DNA of 64,000 bases from Uranotaenia lowii. Lineage: Eukaryota; Arthropoda; Insecta; Diptera; Culicidae. The notes beneath the pieces are model-generated. The model was given only the letters and a program-made list of their open reading frames with translations, had not been told where the DNA came from and did no database searches. Within the stretch, counting starts at the first letter, position 1. Every line of letters begins with the position of its first letter. Location of the stretch: positions 147,996,843 to 148,060,842 of the forward strand of contig NC_073693.1 of assembly GCF_029784155.1 (NCBI RefSeq), given 5' to 3'. Positions 22,629 through 35,394 of the stretch are shown one piece after another. The translations under genes and the position numbers were made by a program.

Positions 22629-24514
22629 ATGGCCCCAAACAATAATTTTGAAAGCACAAACTTCGTTGATTATTGGCAACATTCGATTTTGGAAACATTA
22701 GATTTTGGCAGCTTCAGGTTTTGGCAGCATCAGGTTTTGGCAACGGTTTTTTGAAACGACATAAGCTTATTGTTTTCGCTTTAACAAGACCAATTTAATT
22801 TAGACAAATATCATATCATATAATCATCTTTACGTTCTTAAATGATAATTAAATACATCAACACAAAATTTCAAAAAATTAAAAAAAAAAAGCAAATATG
22901 ACAAAAAATAAACAAACATTATAAACAAAACAAAATAAGTGCTAAATGCTCCAAAACATGATTAGAAAAAATGAGAATAATTCTTTGAATCAAACTCTTA
23001 AAAATAGATTAGTTAGCAAGTGTAATATGATTTATTCAACACGGGAAGATATTTTTGTTAAACTTAGTTTAATTTAGCTGGTTCAATTTCCCGAGGTTAT
23101 TGACCTAAAATTCAAGTTTTTCAAGGCAACGAATTTAAGCAGACGTTGATATTCTATAACCAAAACTGTTGTTAGGATTAACGTGACCCTATTCGGATAA
23201 ATTTAAACTTGTGGTTGTGAGCACGAAAAGAACTTAATTTTTGAACGTCTCTTTTCAAGTCACACTAAAAATTTTACCACATGTCCTCAGCTACCACCCC
23301 ATGCTAGTCGATCCATCCGATAGGGACAATACTTAAAGCGAAACTTTACCTCCCCAAAACGTATCTAACGTACGAAGGTACGCGCGAAACGCTTTGAACC
23401 TCAACCTAAAGTACAAATGTCACTCAAAAAAGCAGGCAGCTCGTGGAAAAAAGACATCCGCCCCTAATTGAATTCAAAGCTTTCCACCAGAATGAAGCAC
23501 CCACTAAAGGTTCCACTTAAATCAAGAAACGAACAAGCGCGTCGCACCCAACATCATCAACAGAATCGTCATCGTCATGAAAATTTTCATCATCATCATC
23601 AGCATCAACGTGAGCTCCCGGAACCACTTTAAGGCCAGCTGCAATGACACTTTGGCGAATCCACCTGAGTCCCAGAGCAGAAATCCTTCGGGAGCTGCAA
23701 CAGGATGAAAATTGCACCCGGCCAGCCAGTTTGAGTTATTGCTCCTAGAGCTGAGTTTGAGACAAGATTTGTTCACCGTTGATGACCTAGATGAAAGCTT
23801 TGTAATGATGCTGGAGGCAGAAGCGGCAGAAGGAAGTTGGGTTAGGTTTTAACAGGGAGGGAGGTAAGTGCAGATCATCCATCATATACCTAACTACCTT
23901 GCTAGCTTGAGTTCGGTGGCCGCTTGTTTGTACATCGCGTAGACAACTGTCAATCTTCTTTAACTTCTGCTTCTTCTTTTGGTTGGATGGCAGGAGTATG
24001 AAGCTTTCGTTAAATGAGAATCCACTCATCTTCGTTCAGGTGTCAAGAAGGCTTTTTCATTGTTTCACATTTAAGTTTTACAAAAAAAAAAACTTTTTAA
24101 ATCTTTTAAATGAACCGTAATGGGAAACCAAACATTTACATGTATTTCATTAATATACAAGTATTACTTTTAATTTAGCATCTAGATTAAACATTTTTAT
24201 GTGAATAACTAGTCCATACCCATCTCTGTAGAATTGATTCCCGTTTCAAGCAACCTTTAACGTTTGAGAGGCGTTCATTAATTAACAAACTTTTACAAGG
24301 AAACAACTAAAAAATATTTGAGGGGATCCGCATACGTGATTTTTTTAACAGTTCACTTTTTAGGATTAATTTCTAAAAAAAGGTGATCCCGGAAAAGGCA
24401 GGTTTTTTTCATTAAGTTAAGATACTTGTTATAAAATTAAGTTTAAAAAAAAATTTAAAATTTTTTGAAAGAGACTCATATAATTTGAATTTATTGATTT
24501 TAGCGTCCTGAATT
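22629..24514. other. No recognisable gene; includes a less AT-rich stretch at about 23260-24030
   Basis: I see no protein resemblance. 23530-23610 has ATC/CAT trinucleotide runs. The patch at 23260-24030 is more complex than its surroundings and may be unique host DNA. Confidence 0.4.
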
Positions 24515-26375
24515 CAAAATCTTTGATAACACTAGTTTACAAAATTTAAAAAAAATCGTGAACTTGATTGACTGACCATTATTTTTAATGTAAAATCGGG
24601 CGCTGAATCCGAAAATGAAATGCAAAAGAATCTCAGTAGAACCGTTTTTGAGTTATGCTCCAAATATGAAATTTAGGAAAAATAAAAAAAAACTTCTTGT
24701 ACTTAGACTCAAATATCTCAGACGTCATAACAGTAATTTGAAATCACTCTTTTGTACATTAAAGGTGAATAAATTGTCTATCGATCATCTGAACTCTGTT
24801 TTTGCGTATGACCAACAATATTGTTGATATTAGTGACTTTATGATAGAAAAAATTATAAAAAAACGATTTTTTTTTGAGAAAATTTGGTTTCAGCGAAAG
24901 TTTTAGACTCGATGGTAGCATTTAAAAAATCTGATTTTATTCTGCGCTTGAATGTCAGTTTTTAACAAAGATTTAAAATGGTTATTTATCAAAATCGGTA
25001 GAAAATTGAAGAAGTTATGGCTACTTTACCATAACAGTATTTATTGTAATTTTTTATAATTTAACGAACCGCAGTACACTTATCATAGTATAGGAAGAAT
25101 GAAACATGATAAATCTCACTCGCTCCAAGTCAAAATTATTCATTAGATTGCCAGAAGATTACATGCCAAAATTCAGGAAGATCTGACCATAAGGAGGGGT
25201 TGCTTGAGTCTCAAACGTGAATAAAATCTTAAGGTATTCTGCCCGGGAGGAGCAAAAAATACTGGTTTTTCATCGATAACTTTTTTCATCACTAGCCGAT
25301 TGTTTTTTATGGTTAATTTTCTTAAAGCCTAAGTTGAGAAAAAAATTTCACCCGAGGACTGTAACACGATTGGATTTGAAGTAAAAAAGTTATTGCAGTT
25401 TAAAGGCCGCCAATTTTGTCCAACACGCAATGAGTACTTTTTACGCATAGCGTTTTATACGAGAATTTTCGTACAAAATATAATCTTTGAACCGCAATAA
25501 CTTTTCTGTTTCAAATCCAATCGAGTAACAGTCTTCGAGTAAAATATTTGTCTCAAATCAGGCTTTAAGAAAATTAACCATAAAAAACAATCGGTTAGTA
25601 ATGAAAAAAGTTATTGATGAAAAACCAGTATTTTTTGCTCCTCCTGGGCAGAATACCTTAAAATTTTATTCAAGTTTGAGACTCAAGCAACCCCTCCCTA
25701 TAGTCAGATCTTCCTGAATTTTGGTATGTGACCTTCTGGAAAGCTAATGAATAATTTTGACTTGGAACGAGTGAAATTTATCATGTTTCATTCATCCTAT
25801 ACTATGATAAGTGTAATGCGGTTCGTTAAATTATTAAAAATTACAAAAAATACTGTTATGGTAAAGTAGCCATAACTTCTTCAATTTTCAACCGATTTTG
25901 ATAAATAACCACTTTAAATCTTTGTTATAAACTGAAATTTAAGCGCAGAAGAAAATCAGATTTTTTAAATGCTATCATCGAGTCTAAAACTTTCGCTGAA
26001 ACCAAATTTTCTCAAAAAAAAAAAAAAATCTTTTTTTATAATTTTTTCTATCATAAAGTCACTAATATCAACAATATTGTTGGTCATACGCAAAAACAGA
26101 GTTCAGATGATCGATAGACAATTTATTCACCTTCAATACACAAAAGAAGGATTTTAAATTACTGTTATGCCGTCCGAGATATTTTAATCTAAGGACAAGA
26201 ACTTTTTTTTTATTTTTCCTAAATTTCATATTTGGAGCATAACTCAAAAACGGTTCTACTGCGATTTTTTTGAATTTCATTTTCGGATTCAGCGCCCGAT
26301 TTTACGTTAAAAATGACCTTCAGTTTACTAAGTTCAAAAATGCTGTAAACTAGTGTAATCGATGAACTAAAAAAG
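24515..26375. repeat. Long inverted repeat (hairpin, arms about 890 bp)
   Basis: The sequence folds about position 25447: for example 25251-25265 AGCAAAAAATACTGG is mirrored at 25625-25639, and AAAATCGGGCGCTGAATCCG near 24593 is mirrored near 26300. The arms are roughly 90% identical with small indels; the loop is about 25410-25486. Each arm carries a mirrored 70-codon frame (24615-24827 plus, 26068-26280 minus) starting MK(C/F)K(R/K)I(S/A)VEPFLSYAPNMK. The terminal 60 bp of the arms are weakest. It resembles a foldback element or an inverted duplication; a transcript would make long double-stranded RNA. Confidence 0.85.
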
Positions 26376-27147
26376 CTATATGCATACTCAATGCTGATTT
26401 TGAAACAATTTATTATTATTCATTCAATCAGAGATTCAATTTTCACCTAGTTGTTCTTCTTTCCGAGGTACAACGCTTAAAAAAATCTAAACAAAATTTG
26501 ACGATTTGCAGCTTAGAACGACTCTGAAAGAGCCCTGCGATCAGAACGATGATATATTAGTTTTCAAACAATTCAGGCAATTTTTGAAAATTGTTCACTT
26601 CAGTCAAATCTTTAGTCAATTTGAATTGAAACATATGGTAAGAAAAATTTAATTCTTGAAACAGCTATACTTTCCGTAACATGTTCATTCTGCATTTATT
26701 TTTAGTTTAGATGAAAAAAAAATTAAAAATAAGAAAAAAAATAACGATCTCTCTTACTTCTTTCCTATATAAACTTATTTCGATATACTTTGATACAAAA
26801 ACGGTTGGGAGGAGGGGTTTTGGGGGTAAACTCCCCTCCCCCACCATGAGGGCCCAACAATGTCAAGCTTTTTTTTATCTTGAAAATAAAATTTTAACTT
26901 TTTTATCAAAATTGTATGAACGACTAAAGTGAATCAAAAGTAACAATCTAGACACAGAACTAAGGCTAAAACTTCTAAATTTCATTCCAGGTTCATAATT
27001 CTACTACAGTTTTTCAAACATTTTCTCTCTTGTCGATAAAGACTGTACTTGAAAAACGCTATCAAAAGTTATTCACAAAAAATGCATGAATTTTTGAACC
27101 TTAGTCTCGAATATCGAATTTTATTTGAATAACAAGATAAGACTCAC
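26376..27147. other. No recognisable gene; G/C-rich spot at 26804-26843
   Basis: AT-rich DNA with one abrupt G-rich then C-rich segment (GGGAGGAGGGGTTTTGGGGG followed by TAAACTCCCCTCCCCC) that can form a short hairpin or G-rich structure. Confidence 0.5.
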
Positions 27148-27500
27148 TAAGGTAGCCAGATTGCCCAGACTTTGCTCGAATGTTTTTGCTTTATTATTTT
27201 GCAAAGAAAAATTTAAATCGCATGATCAAAATTAAGCATTTTGCGTCCAAGAGAAGATTTTGAGCAAGTTTTATCCAATAAAACTGGCAGATGTGATTCG
27301 ATGAAAAACCAAACTAATGTATCGAGTTTTTTTTTCTTCTTGATTTTAATTGAAGAATTTTTGAATCTGCTTGGATATTGCCCAGATTTAAGGCTGTAAA
27401 TTTTGAAATAGAATGCCCGGATTTTATGAGGTTTTAACATAAAATAGCCCGGGTTTTGCCCTGCCCGGATTTAAGTGCGGAAACATATCTGGTAAGCTTA
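27148..27500. mobile_element. TIR element with GCCCGG words, short copy
   Basis: TAAGGTAGCCAGATTGCCCA at the left matches the inverted right end TAAGCTTACCAGATATG. TTGCCCAGAT, ATGCCCGGATTT, AGCCCGGGTTTTGCCC and TGCCCGGATTTAAG occur inside. It shares the termini (TAAGSTTGCCAGA) with 30058-30468 and 36399-36899. No target duplication is visible. Confidence 0.65.
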
Positions 27501-29511
27501 GGTTTAAATCATTTCGTTCAAATTTTTTTAAGAAATTCAAAATTTGTTGCTTGTGATCTTTATTCAGTTTATTATTCATGATTCTTAGTTTGGTTCTTCA
27601 TTAGAGCAAGATTTGGATTCGAATCTTGCTTTTGCTTCACAAAATTCATCATACCGGAATATTAAAATAAACAAAAAATTACAAACCATTTTTAAGATAC
27701 AGTTTGGAAATTTTTGCTTTTAATTCTTTTGCAGAAACTTTACAAAGTTTTATAATGAAGATCCAGAATTGAAATACCAGAGTTTTATCATTTAAAGTTA
27801 ATTACGAATAAATACCTAATTGAAAAAAGAATAAAAATAAAAAATCATAGGTTCAGAATTCAAATTGAAAATTTCTGGTTAAGGATTCTGTTATTAAACG
27901 TCCTTTTCGGTTCATAATTATGGGAATATTTTGTTTGGAATTTAGATTCAAAAAACGATTTAGGAATTCAATTTTTTTATTCAGGTTCAAAGAACTCTAT
28001 TCTTTAATCTAAACCTAATTTTAAAATAAAACTATGAAATGTGCTTCTTATGTCCGGAGCAGTTGAAATTTACTATCATTGATTTACTCTTGAATTTCAT
28101 TTTGTTATAATTAAATCACATTTTTCCAATTTCCATTCCAAAATAAGGTTTTAAAAGTCTACTATTTCTATGACTTTGAGTAATAATTTTTTTATTTCTG
28201 GAATTCTCTTTGAACTGGAAATTAAATTAAAATTTAGGAATATACCGGAATTTCAATATTTCATTTACAGCGTTCAAAAAAGTTGTTAAATAAATTAAAA
28301 TCTTTGATATTAAAATCATTTAAACGCGCTTTTGTGATATCAGAATAAGTAAAATTTTTTTTCAATTCCATTTTTTGAAAATTTCATTTTTTGTATCTCT
28401 GACATAAGAAAATCTAAACAGAAGCTTGATCTTTCATAAAATTAAAGTTACTAAAAATATCCATAATCAATTTTTAGCATTTATGCATGGTTTATCAGCT
28501 ACCGATGACTGACTTTGTCCATTTTAAAATTTCTACGAGTTACGAGCACTAAGACTAGAGGATTACTATTACAATAAGTTACTTAAACACAAAATCAATC
28601 AATTGTAGTCAAAATAATCATCTTTTTTGTCAAATCTGAAACTGGATATCTCATAAGTTTATTATTATTTTCATTGAGTGAAAGATCTTGAAACAATATT
28701 GACAGTATGACTGGTGTGTTTTTTTTAAACTAAGGTCATAAATCTCCCAAGATCTTTCGAGTGTTCAACTCGAACGAATTCCTAGTTTCCGAAAAATAGT
28801 CGCCTGAGTCTACGTTCTATTCTAAATCAGTCATATTTTTTGTTCGATTTCTGTTTCCCAATAGCTGATTTTTTTATATATGAACGGGAAACTGAAAGTC
28901 GGAAACAAAAAATTCAATTGTGATTTTAGAATTTAAAATGAATTTATATATTATTTATTTTCGAGTTTCATAACTAAAACAAGGAAACAGCATTTTTGAT
29001 GCATGTATTCTAATAACTGATTTCGGAAGGTTTTGGCGTCCTAAACTCGAATCTTCTATCAGATATTGTCTATCACCTCTAGGATTCAGATTTCGCCAAG
29101 ATATTCTAGTTTTAGTTATACAACGTTTTGAAAAAAATTAAAATCTCTTGTTCAAAAAAACATTGGATTCATAACGTTTATCACTGAACAAAATTTTGGG
29201 GATTTTTTTTATTTTGAAGGTTTCAATTCATTAAACCACTTTGTTAAGACTGCAAATTGATTTCACTTATACTTCTAAAAATATCTAAAATTCAATTCGA
29301 GACCCTTGAAGAACAAGGGCGCGCGAGAGAAAACTCGCTTTAAAGTTGTTGTGTTTGGTCATTTTTCATATTATTTTTTCTGATATAATCATTTTTCTTG
29401 CGAACGTAAAAGTATGAAAATATAATTTTAGAAATAAGAAAAAAATAACCTAGTATAGTTTGAAACATGAAAAATCAGTTGGCATCATTAGCTTAAATCG
29501 ATCATTTTTTC
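27501..29511. other. Very AT-rich DNA without recognisable features
   Basis: No frame, terminal repeat or RNA gene stands out here. Confidence 0.5.
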
Positions 29512-29519
29512 ACTTATAC

Positions 29520-30000
29520 TAGTGAACCTTCATATAAGAGAAGCGACATCTGATCCCTCTTAAAATTAAATATGTGGCAACATCGCCGAAATCTGGGATA
29601 AAAAAATCCCCAGCACTGTTTTCTGGCTCAATGTTCAAGCTCTAAAGTGAACGCTCCTTCAATCCAACAAAACAACATTAAACTCGATGCCCGCAGGATC
29701 GCAATAAACGGTATGAATGACTTGAATTTCGTTAATAATCAGTTAATTTTTAATTATTAACAAGATTCACCAAAGCATTGAAAAAATTGCACCTAATCAT
29801 AAATTCATATGACCAGCTTAAAAATAATCTGTTTGAACTATAACAACAATCACAATACCTTCCTTGGTTGAGTTTTCAATAAGAAAGGTAAAAGCTCTGC
29901 GACAAAATGCTCGGATCGATTGGAATTGATTTTGACAGTTCTGTTGCTCGATTGGAATTTTGTGTTTCAGATGTCACTTCTCTTATATACAGGTTCACTA
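29520..30000. mobile_element. hAT-type MITE (481 bp)
   Basis: The ends are inverted repeats of about 34 bp with few mismatches, beginning TAGTGAACCTTCATATAAGA on the left and, inverted, TAGTGAACCTGTATATAAGA on the right. They are flanked by a perfect 8-bp duplication ACTTATAC (29512-29519, 30001-30008). Length, 8-bp duplication and T/C-A-G start fit hAT non-autonomous elements. There is no coding content. Confidence 0.85.
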
Positions 30001-30057
30001 ACTTATACTAATTGGCTCTGAGGGTCTCATTTAGCTTAAAACTGAGTAAGTTTTAAC

Positions 30058-30468
30058 TAAGGTTGCCAGACAAACCGGTCTAATTTCATCTATAAACCTG
30101 GCAAAATCCGGGCATTTGATATTAAAATGACTGATCAAAATCCTGGCAAAATCCGAACAAATGTGGTCATAACCTAGAAATTACTCATTTAAAATAAAAA
30201 AAAAAGCTGAAAAAAATTTTATCAACAGATTTTAAATCGTATTTCGGCTTTCAAGAAACCTTTCATGATTAGTTTTATTAAACTTGCTCGGAAAATTTCG
30301 TTTTGGACGCATAGATTTATAAAATTTATAACACAATTTGTTTTTAAAAATTTGATTTGAGAATGAAAATAAGAAAATCCGGGCAACCAGGTTGGACCGG
30401 AATTTTTCCAAATTTTGTATTGAATATCCGGGCAAACCCGGATAAAACCAGGCAATCTCGCAACCTTA
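30058..30468. mobile_element. TIR element with GCCCGG words, 411-bp copy
   Basis: The left end TAAGGTTGCCAGACAAACCG and the inverted right end TAAGGTTGCGAGATTGCC match. CCGGGCA words recur (AATCCGGGCATTTG, AATCCGGGCAACCAGG, ATCCGGGCAAACCCGG). Flanks GTTTTAAC and TTTTAATT are only an approximate duplication. No gene inside. Confidence 0.75.
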
Positions 30469-33400
30469 TTTTAATTTTTTTAAGTTTAACTAACTTAATA
30501 TGTTGTTAAATTTACCGTATTTTGTAGAATTGGGCAAAATAATCATAATGAAACTTCTATTTTTTTTTCAGAAATCAAAATGACTCAGTTGATCATTGAA
30601 TCTAAACCTTTATTTCCAGAACTTTTATAATATTGAACAGTTTCGCTTAAAAACTATATAAATTCTTTGAGTTAATTTATACCAAATTTCAAAATTTATC
30701 TTCAAAATATGAACTTACAGAAAAAATTGATATTTGGAATAATCGCCTTCAAATAAGTTGAACTTAGCTCTTAAATTATTTCCAACTAATTTTTCATAAT
30801 GGCTGATACGAATCTAAAATTAAATTTATGATTTTGAATTAAAAACTGATTTTTTTCAAGTTTATATATGCACTTTTTATTCTTAAATTTAATTTAATTT
30901 CGTTAACCTTACAAAACCAACCACTACTACCTTACAAAACCAACGTGCTTCATTGAATTCAGCTTAAAATCAATGCCAATAATTACTCAAAAAATACTCT
31001 AAAAATAATAAAAAAAAACTTGGGTCGATGTGTTTTTCGAACTCAAATAGCTACTGACAGTGAGGTCCAAAATTCATCACCATTCTGGAATAATTCTCTT
31101 TAGAAAAAAAAAGTTCATAAGAAAAAATGATCAAAAGAAAAGAAATCGACATGTTCTATATTTGCAACCAAAAAGTACTTAAATTAAGTTCTTTAGCGCA
31201 TGTGGCTATGAAATTAAAAAATAAACGGAAAAATCCTTTCTTAAACGAAATAGTTTTTAGTAGAACTAAAGTTGTATGTACCAATAATATAACCTAACTT
31301 ATGTGAACTTTTTAGCGAACAAGAAATTGGGTTACGGTGAATGACTTTTAAAAAATTTGACTTCAATATAATTTAACTAGAAAGGCAATTTAAATTACCT
31401 CTTCATTTGATATAGGATATAGTTATTCAACATCATGTATACAATACAGATGAAAAATGTGCAATTTTATAATGTAAACTTAAAAACATTGTAACTTTGG
31501 GTGTAAAGTCCATTATACTGGGACATTTCACACAAAAAATCCACATATGCATTTGAATTTAAATTAACTTAAATTTTTTTAGAAATTCCTGCATTTTGCA
31601 AAATTTGTGAGAATATCCAAATGAAAACTTCTATAACTTTCTACTCAGAGATCCAAATTAGTCGCTGTCAACGGGAAAGTTGATGATTTAATTAAATTTT
31701 GTTTTTAATTTTTGTAATATTTACCGGTTTCGCTAAAAAGGTGACCAAATATCTAAAGTGAAATAAAACGTATTTTCAAAAGATAACTCGGAAACAAGAG
31801 GTTATAGCAAAAAAAAACTAGTAACATATTAAAAATTGAAAGATAAAATATGAATTTCGTTGCTTTGTGGTAAAGTATTGTTTCCTGAAATTAAATCACG
31901 TTGCAAACCAAAACTTTTAACCATCAATGAATGCGAAAAGTCCTTCGAAAAATTTAATTGGAATGTACCATCTTGTGATGTTTTAGTTCTGAGTTCTGAG
32001 TTGAAAACTTCTACAGCAGAAAGCCACCCTGTTGAAGCAGATGCAACCAGGACATGTCGCATCGGCGGCAAAACGGAAGTTGGAAATTTTGCAAGCCATA
32101 CACTTTGTGCAGGAATGCTTGGCTTGGACCACAGGAAGTAGCGCTACGCCTTGCCAGGACCACAGAAGCAATATCTTTTATCGTTTGCGGGATGACTGCT
32201 GAATGACAAACGGGCGTACTGAATGATTTATCCAAAATGCGAATAAATCGTTGCACGAATTGTTCCAATTTCTCGTCTCATCCAGTAAGAAAACAGGAGA
32301 AAAGATAAAACGGGAGCTGTGCATTGTCCTGTTCTGACCTCTGTGTAAAGCAAATATTGCTCCATTAATATGAATACTACTTTCAGCAAACGTCAACCAA
32401 CTCGCTTTAAAAAAAAATCTAAACGCAAAAGAGAAACCTCTGAAAGGTTTGCGGTTAAAAATAACGATTCTTGCTATGGGTACCGAGACCCAACCCAAAT
32501 AATGTATCCCGATAGAACCGAGAAAAGTACAAATACAACGCTTTGTCTGGAAGCAGTTTTTTTTCCCTCCTCTGCTTTCACTAATTGAGGGTGAGTTCAT
32601 TCATGTTAGGGGGTTTTTGTGAAAATATCCGCAATGTTGATGGCAACGTTGATGCTGCCTGCCTTCTCAAAGCATGCGAAAGCAAGCGAGCGAGCGAGAG
32701 CTTGTTGGTTCAGCATTTTGCTAAAACGGTGCCGCTGTTGTTTTAGTGTGACCGCAAAAACGTTATTTCCCTTGACTTGACGTCCCATGAATTAAACTAT
32801 AAATTCAGGAGCCAAAAAACTGTCGGTTGTCTACTACTCTTGTTCTCTGTTCTGCTTAACAGAAAAATAGCTCAAAAATTCTTTCATGTTTGCAAGACAA
32901 TATAGGTAATGATTTTTTTCTACAAGATTGAGAAAAACCCTCGCAAAGTTTTTTTTAAAATAAAATTTAAATGTAGTTTTTTTGATCACTTCTCTGACAA
33001 TTCCAACAAGGATTTATGTCCTTTGAAATTAAAAGAAATATTGGTTGTCTAACAAACGCAGACAGAAAGCGAACACCTTAAGCTTACGCGTGGTTCTAGC
33101 AGTTGTTTTAGCTTGGAAATGAATTTAAAACTTGAGATTCAATCGATAGATGGCTAGACTGGAAAGTTGGACACTTGGAGAATATGATAGATAAAAAAAA
33201 ATCTGGTAAAACTTCTGAAAAATTGAGCCCGATGATTCTTGTCGTACGAATTAACATGATGCCTAAGAGAGTGTTCTTTGATTGATTGATGTTTCTTTTG
33301 TTCAAAAGCACATCTACACTAGGTATTTTTTAAAAGCATTTAATAAATTGCATTCGGCATTTCTGAGAAATTTTAAAGTTAAAAAGGGGACTGTGTCGAC

Positions 33401-35390
33401 CAAAATACTTAGCTAAGTTTACAGCAACCTAATATTTTTAAAATTGTGTGTTGAAAACTTGTAGATGCATTATGTTTTGATTGATAAATCAACCAAAAAA
33501 CTTCGAATTTCTCAATGTAGAAAATAAGTTAATGAGCTTCAAACCCCTTAACAGTATATGAAATTTCAATGAAACTGGTTTAACGGGAGAACTTGGCAAT
33601 TTGTGAAGAAAACTTGAGAAAAGAAACTTATGATTCTGTTTTCTGTGTTGGATTTAAGCTTAATATGCAAGTTGGAAATGTGTATTGATGGTTTTAAAGT
33701 ATTCATAATACAAAAATTGACAAGTTATTCTATCAATTGAACTTAATCTAGAGTGATAGAATGTTAGTTGTAAGTATGTTAGAAAGAAAATTAATACTAA
33801 GACTAATTTACAACAGATGGTAAAAATAAATTTTGCTTGCCGCAACATATAATAATTAATCTCCCGCATAATGTATAAATATGTGTTTTTTAATATATCG
33901 GTAAATATTTATCAAATTTACAAAAAATAATGGCCATTGTTGGTTAAGGTCATTGCGAGGTCATTTCTGAAACCTGAATCATTGCAATAAGGTTTCAGAA
34001 ATCGAGCATGTGTTGTTGCAATCTCATGTTCAAAGAGTTATTGGAGCAAATTTAGATAAAAACTTAATCTTTCTGCTATACTCAATGATCCGACTGTTTT
34101 TAGAAACTTTAAGAGAATTATTGCAATTTAAACCGTTTCAAAAAAAACCTTTTAAATTTTTTGTTGAAATCAATACATGTTGTTCAAACTTAATCCTTAA
34201 ATAAATGTTTAAAACTTTTTATCATTTCAGTTATGATTTAAATATCAATGAATTTTCAATCTTATTAACTGAAATTGATTTAAAGAATTCATAACCAGAA
34301 GCTCTCTTTTTTATTATTCATTGAAAGATGATATCACGATTTCGTACATGAATGAAACAAAAAATCAGCATATCTTTCTGAAATCAACATTTCAAATTGA
34401 TTTAAACGAGCCGGTTTGCTGGATGTTGAGCCAAAACTTTCATTTTATACTTAACTAACATATGTGGGATTAAAACAAAATACTTTAAAATTGAACATTA
34501 TGTATCACAAAAACTAAATTTTGAAAGTTTGTCATTTTTCGAGCCTAATCATTTTGTTGTGCATTCTATTTTTTTAATATAACCTTTAAGCTTTTTCTTT
34601 GTAATTTTCTTAATTGGAAGCGAAATCGAGGATTTGCCCTCAATGATTTTAAGCTATAATTCTGATTACCAAATTAGTTTTGAATGTTATCATGAATTTC
34701 ATTTCTTTTTATCAAATTTTTTCAACAGTTTCTAAAACTCAAACATGTGTACGTAAGTACGAATCTCAAATTCAAGTTATGAATGAAAACAACTGATTGT
34801 TAATTGCACAATTGTTATTGAGAAATTTGGATCTGTTTCAATAACCTGAACTTGGATTTTTGTATAGAAAAAGAAATCCTAACCTGGATATAAATATATT
34901 ATCTGTAATTAATACTTGAATTTCGAATTAAAGATTACACAAGGGAACATTCATTTGGTTACTGTGTTTTAATAATTGATTTTGGAAGAGTTTGAGTTCC
35001 TGAATTCAAATCATTTTGATTTAATATAGAAACTTAAAAAATTTTCTTTTATGAATGAACTTATAAACCTACATGAACTCATACATCAGATAAACCTTTC
35101 TGTTTTCCTTCAATTTTTCAAATATTCGTATATCTCGCTTAGATAATTCAGTTTCAGAAGTACAACGCTTTATAAAATTAAATAATAACTATTTCTGACA
35201 TCATTCAAAAAGATCTTTGAGCTTTTGATATTAAAGATTTTAACTAAATTGCTGAAAACTGCAAAACGTTTAGAAATAGAAAGAAGAAATATCGAGGATT
35301 GTTTTTTGTTCATTAAAATTTCGTCAAAATTCTCGTTTTTTGCTGAATTCGAATAAAAATCACAAAACGGTTACTTTTTCCCCTTTTTCT
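30469..35390. other. Long AT-rich stretch without recognised gene; island at about 31980-32790
   Basis: Most of this is featureless AT-rich DNA. The island 31980-32790 has more balanced composition and overlapping open frames on both strands (the longest about 140 codons on the minus strand, 32178-32600), but none has a known motif. It may be unique host DNA, for example near an exon or regulatory region; the sequence alone does not show which. Confidence 0.4.
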
Positions 35391-35394
35391 GAGA

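Noticed and set aside
23522..23776. Frames with Asp- or Met-rich runs on the minus strand
   Set aside because: They are translations of the ATC/CAT trinucleotide run, not protein-coding evidence.
32178..32600. 140-codon minus-strand frame
   Set aside because: No recognisable domain, and overlapping frames on both strands suggest composition rather than coding. Kept only as part of an island note.
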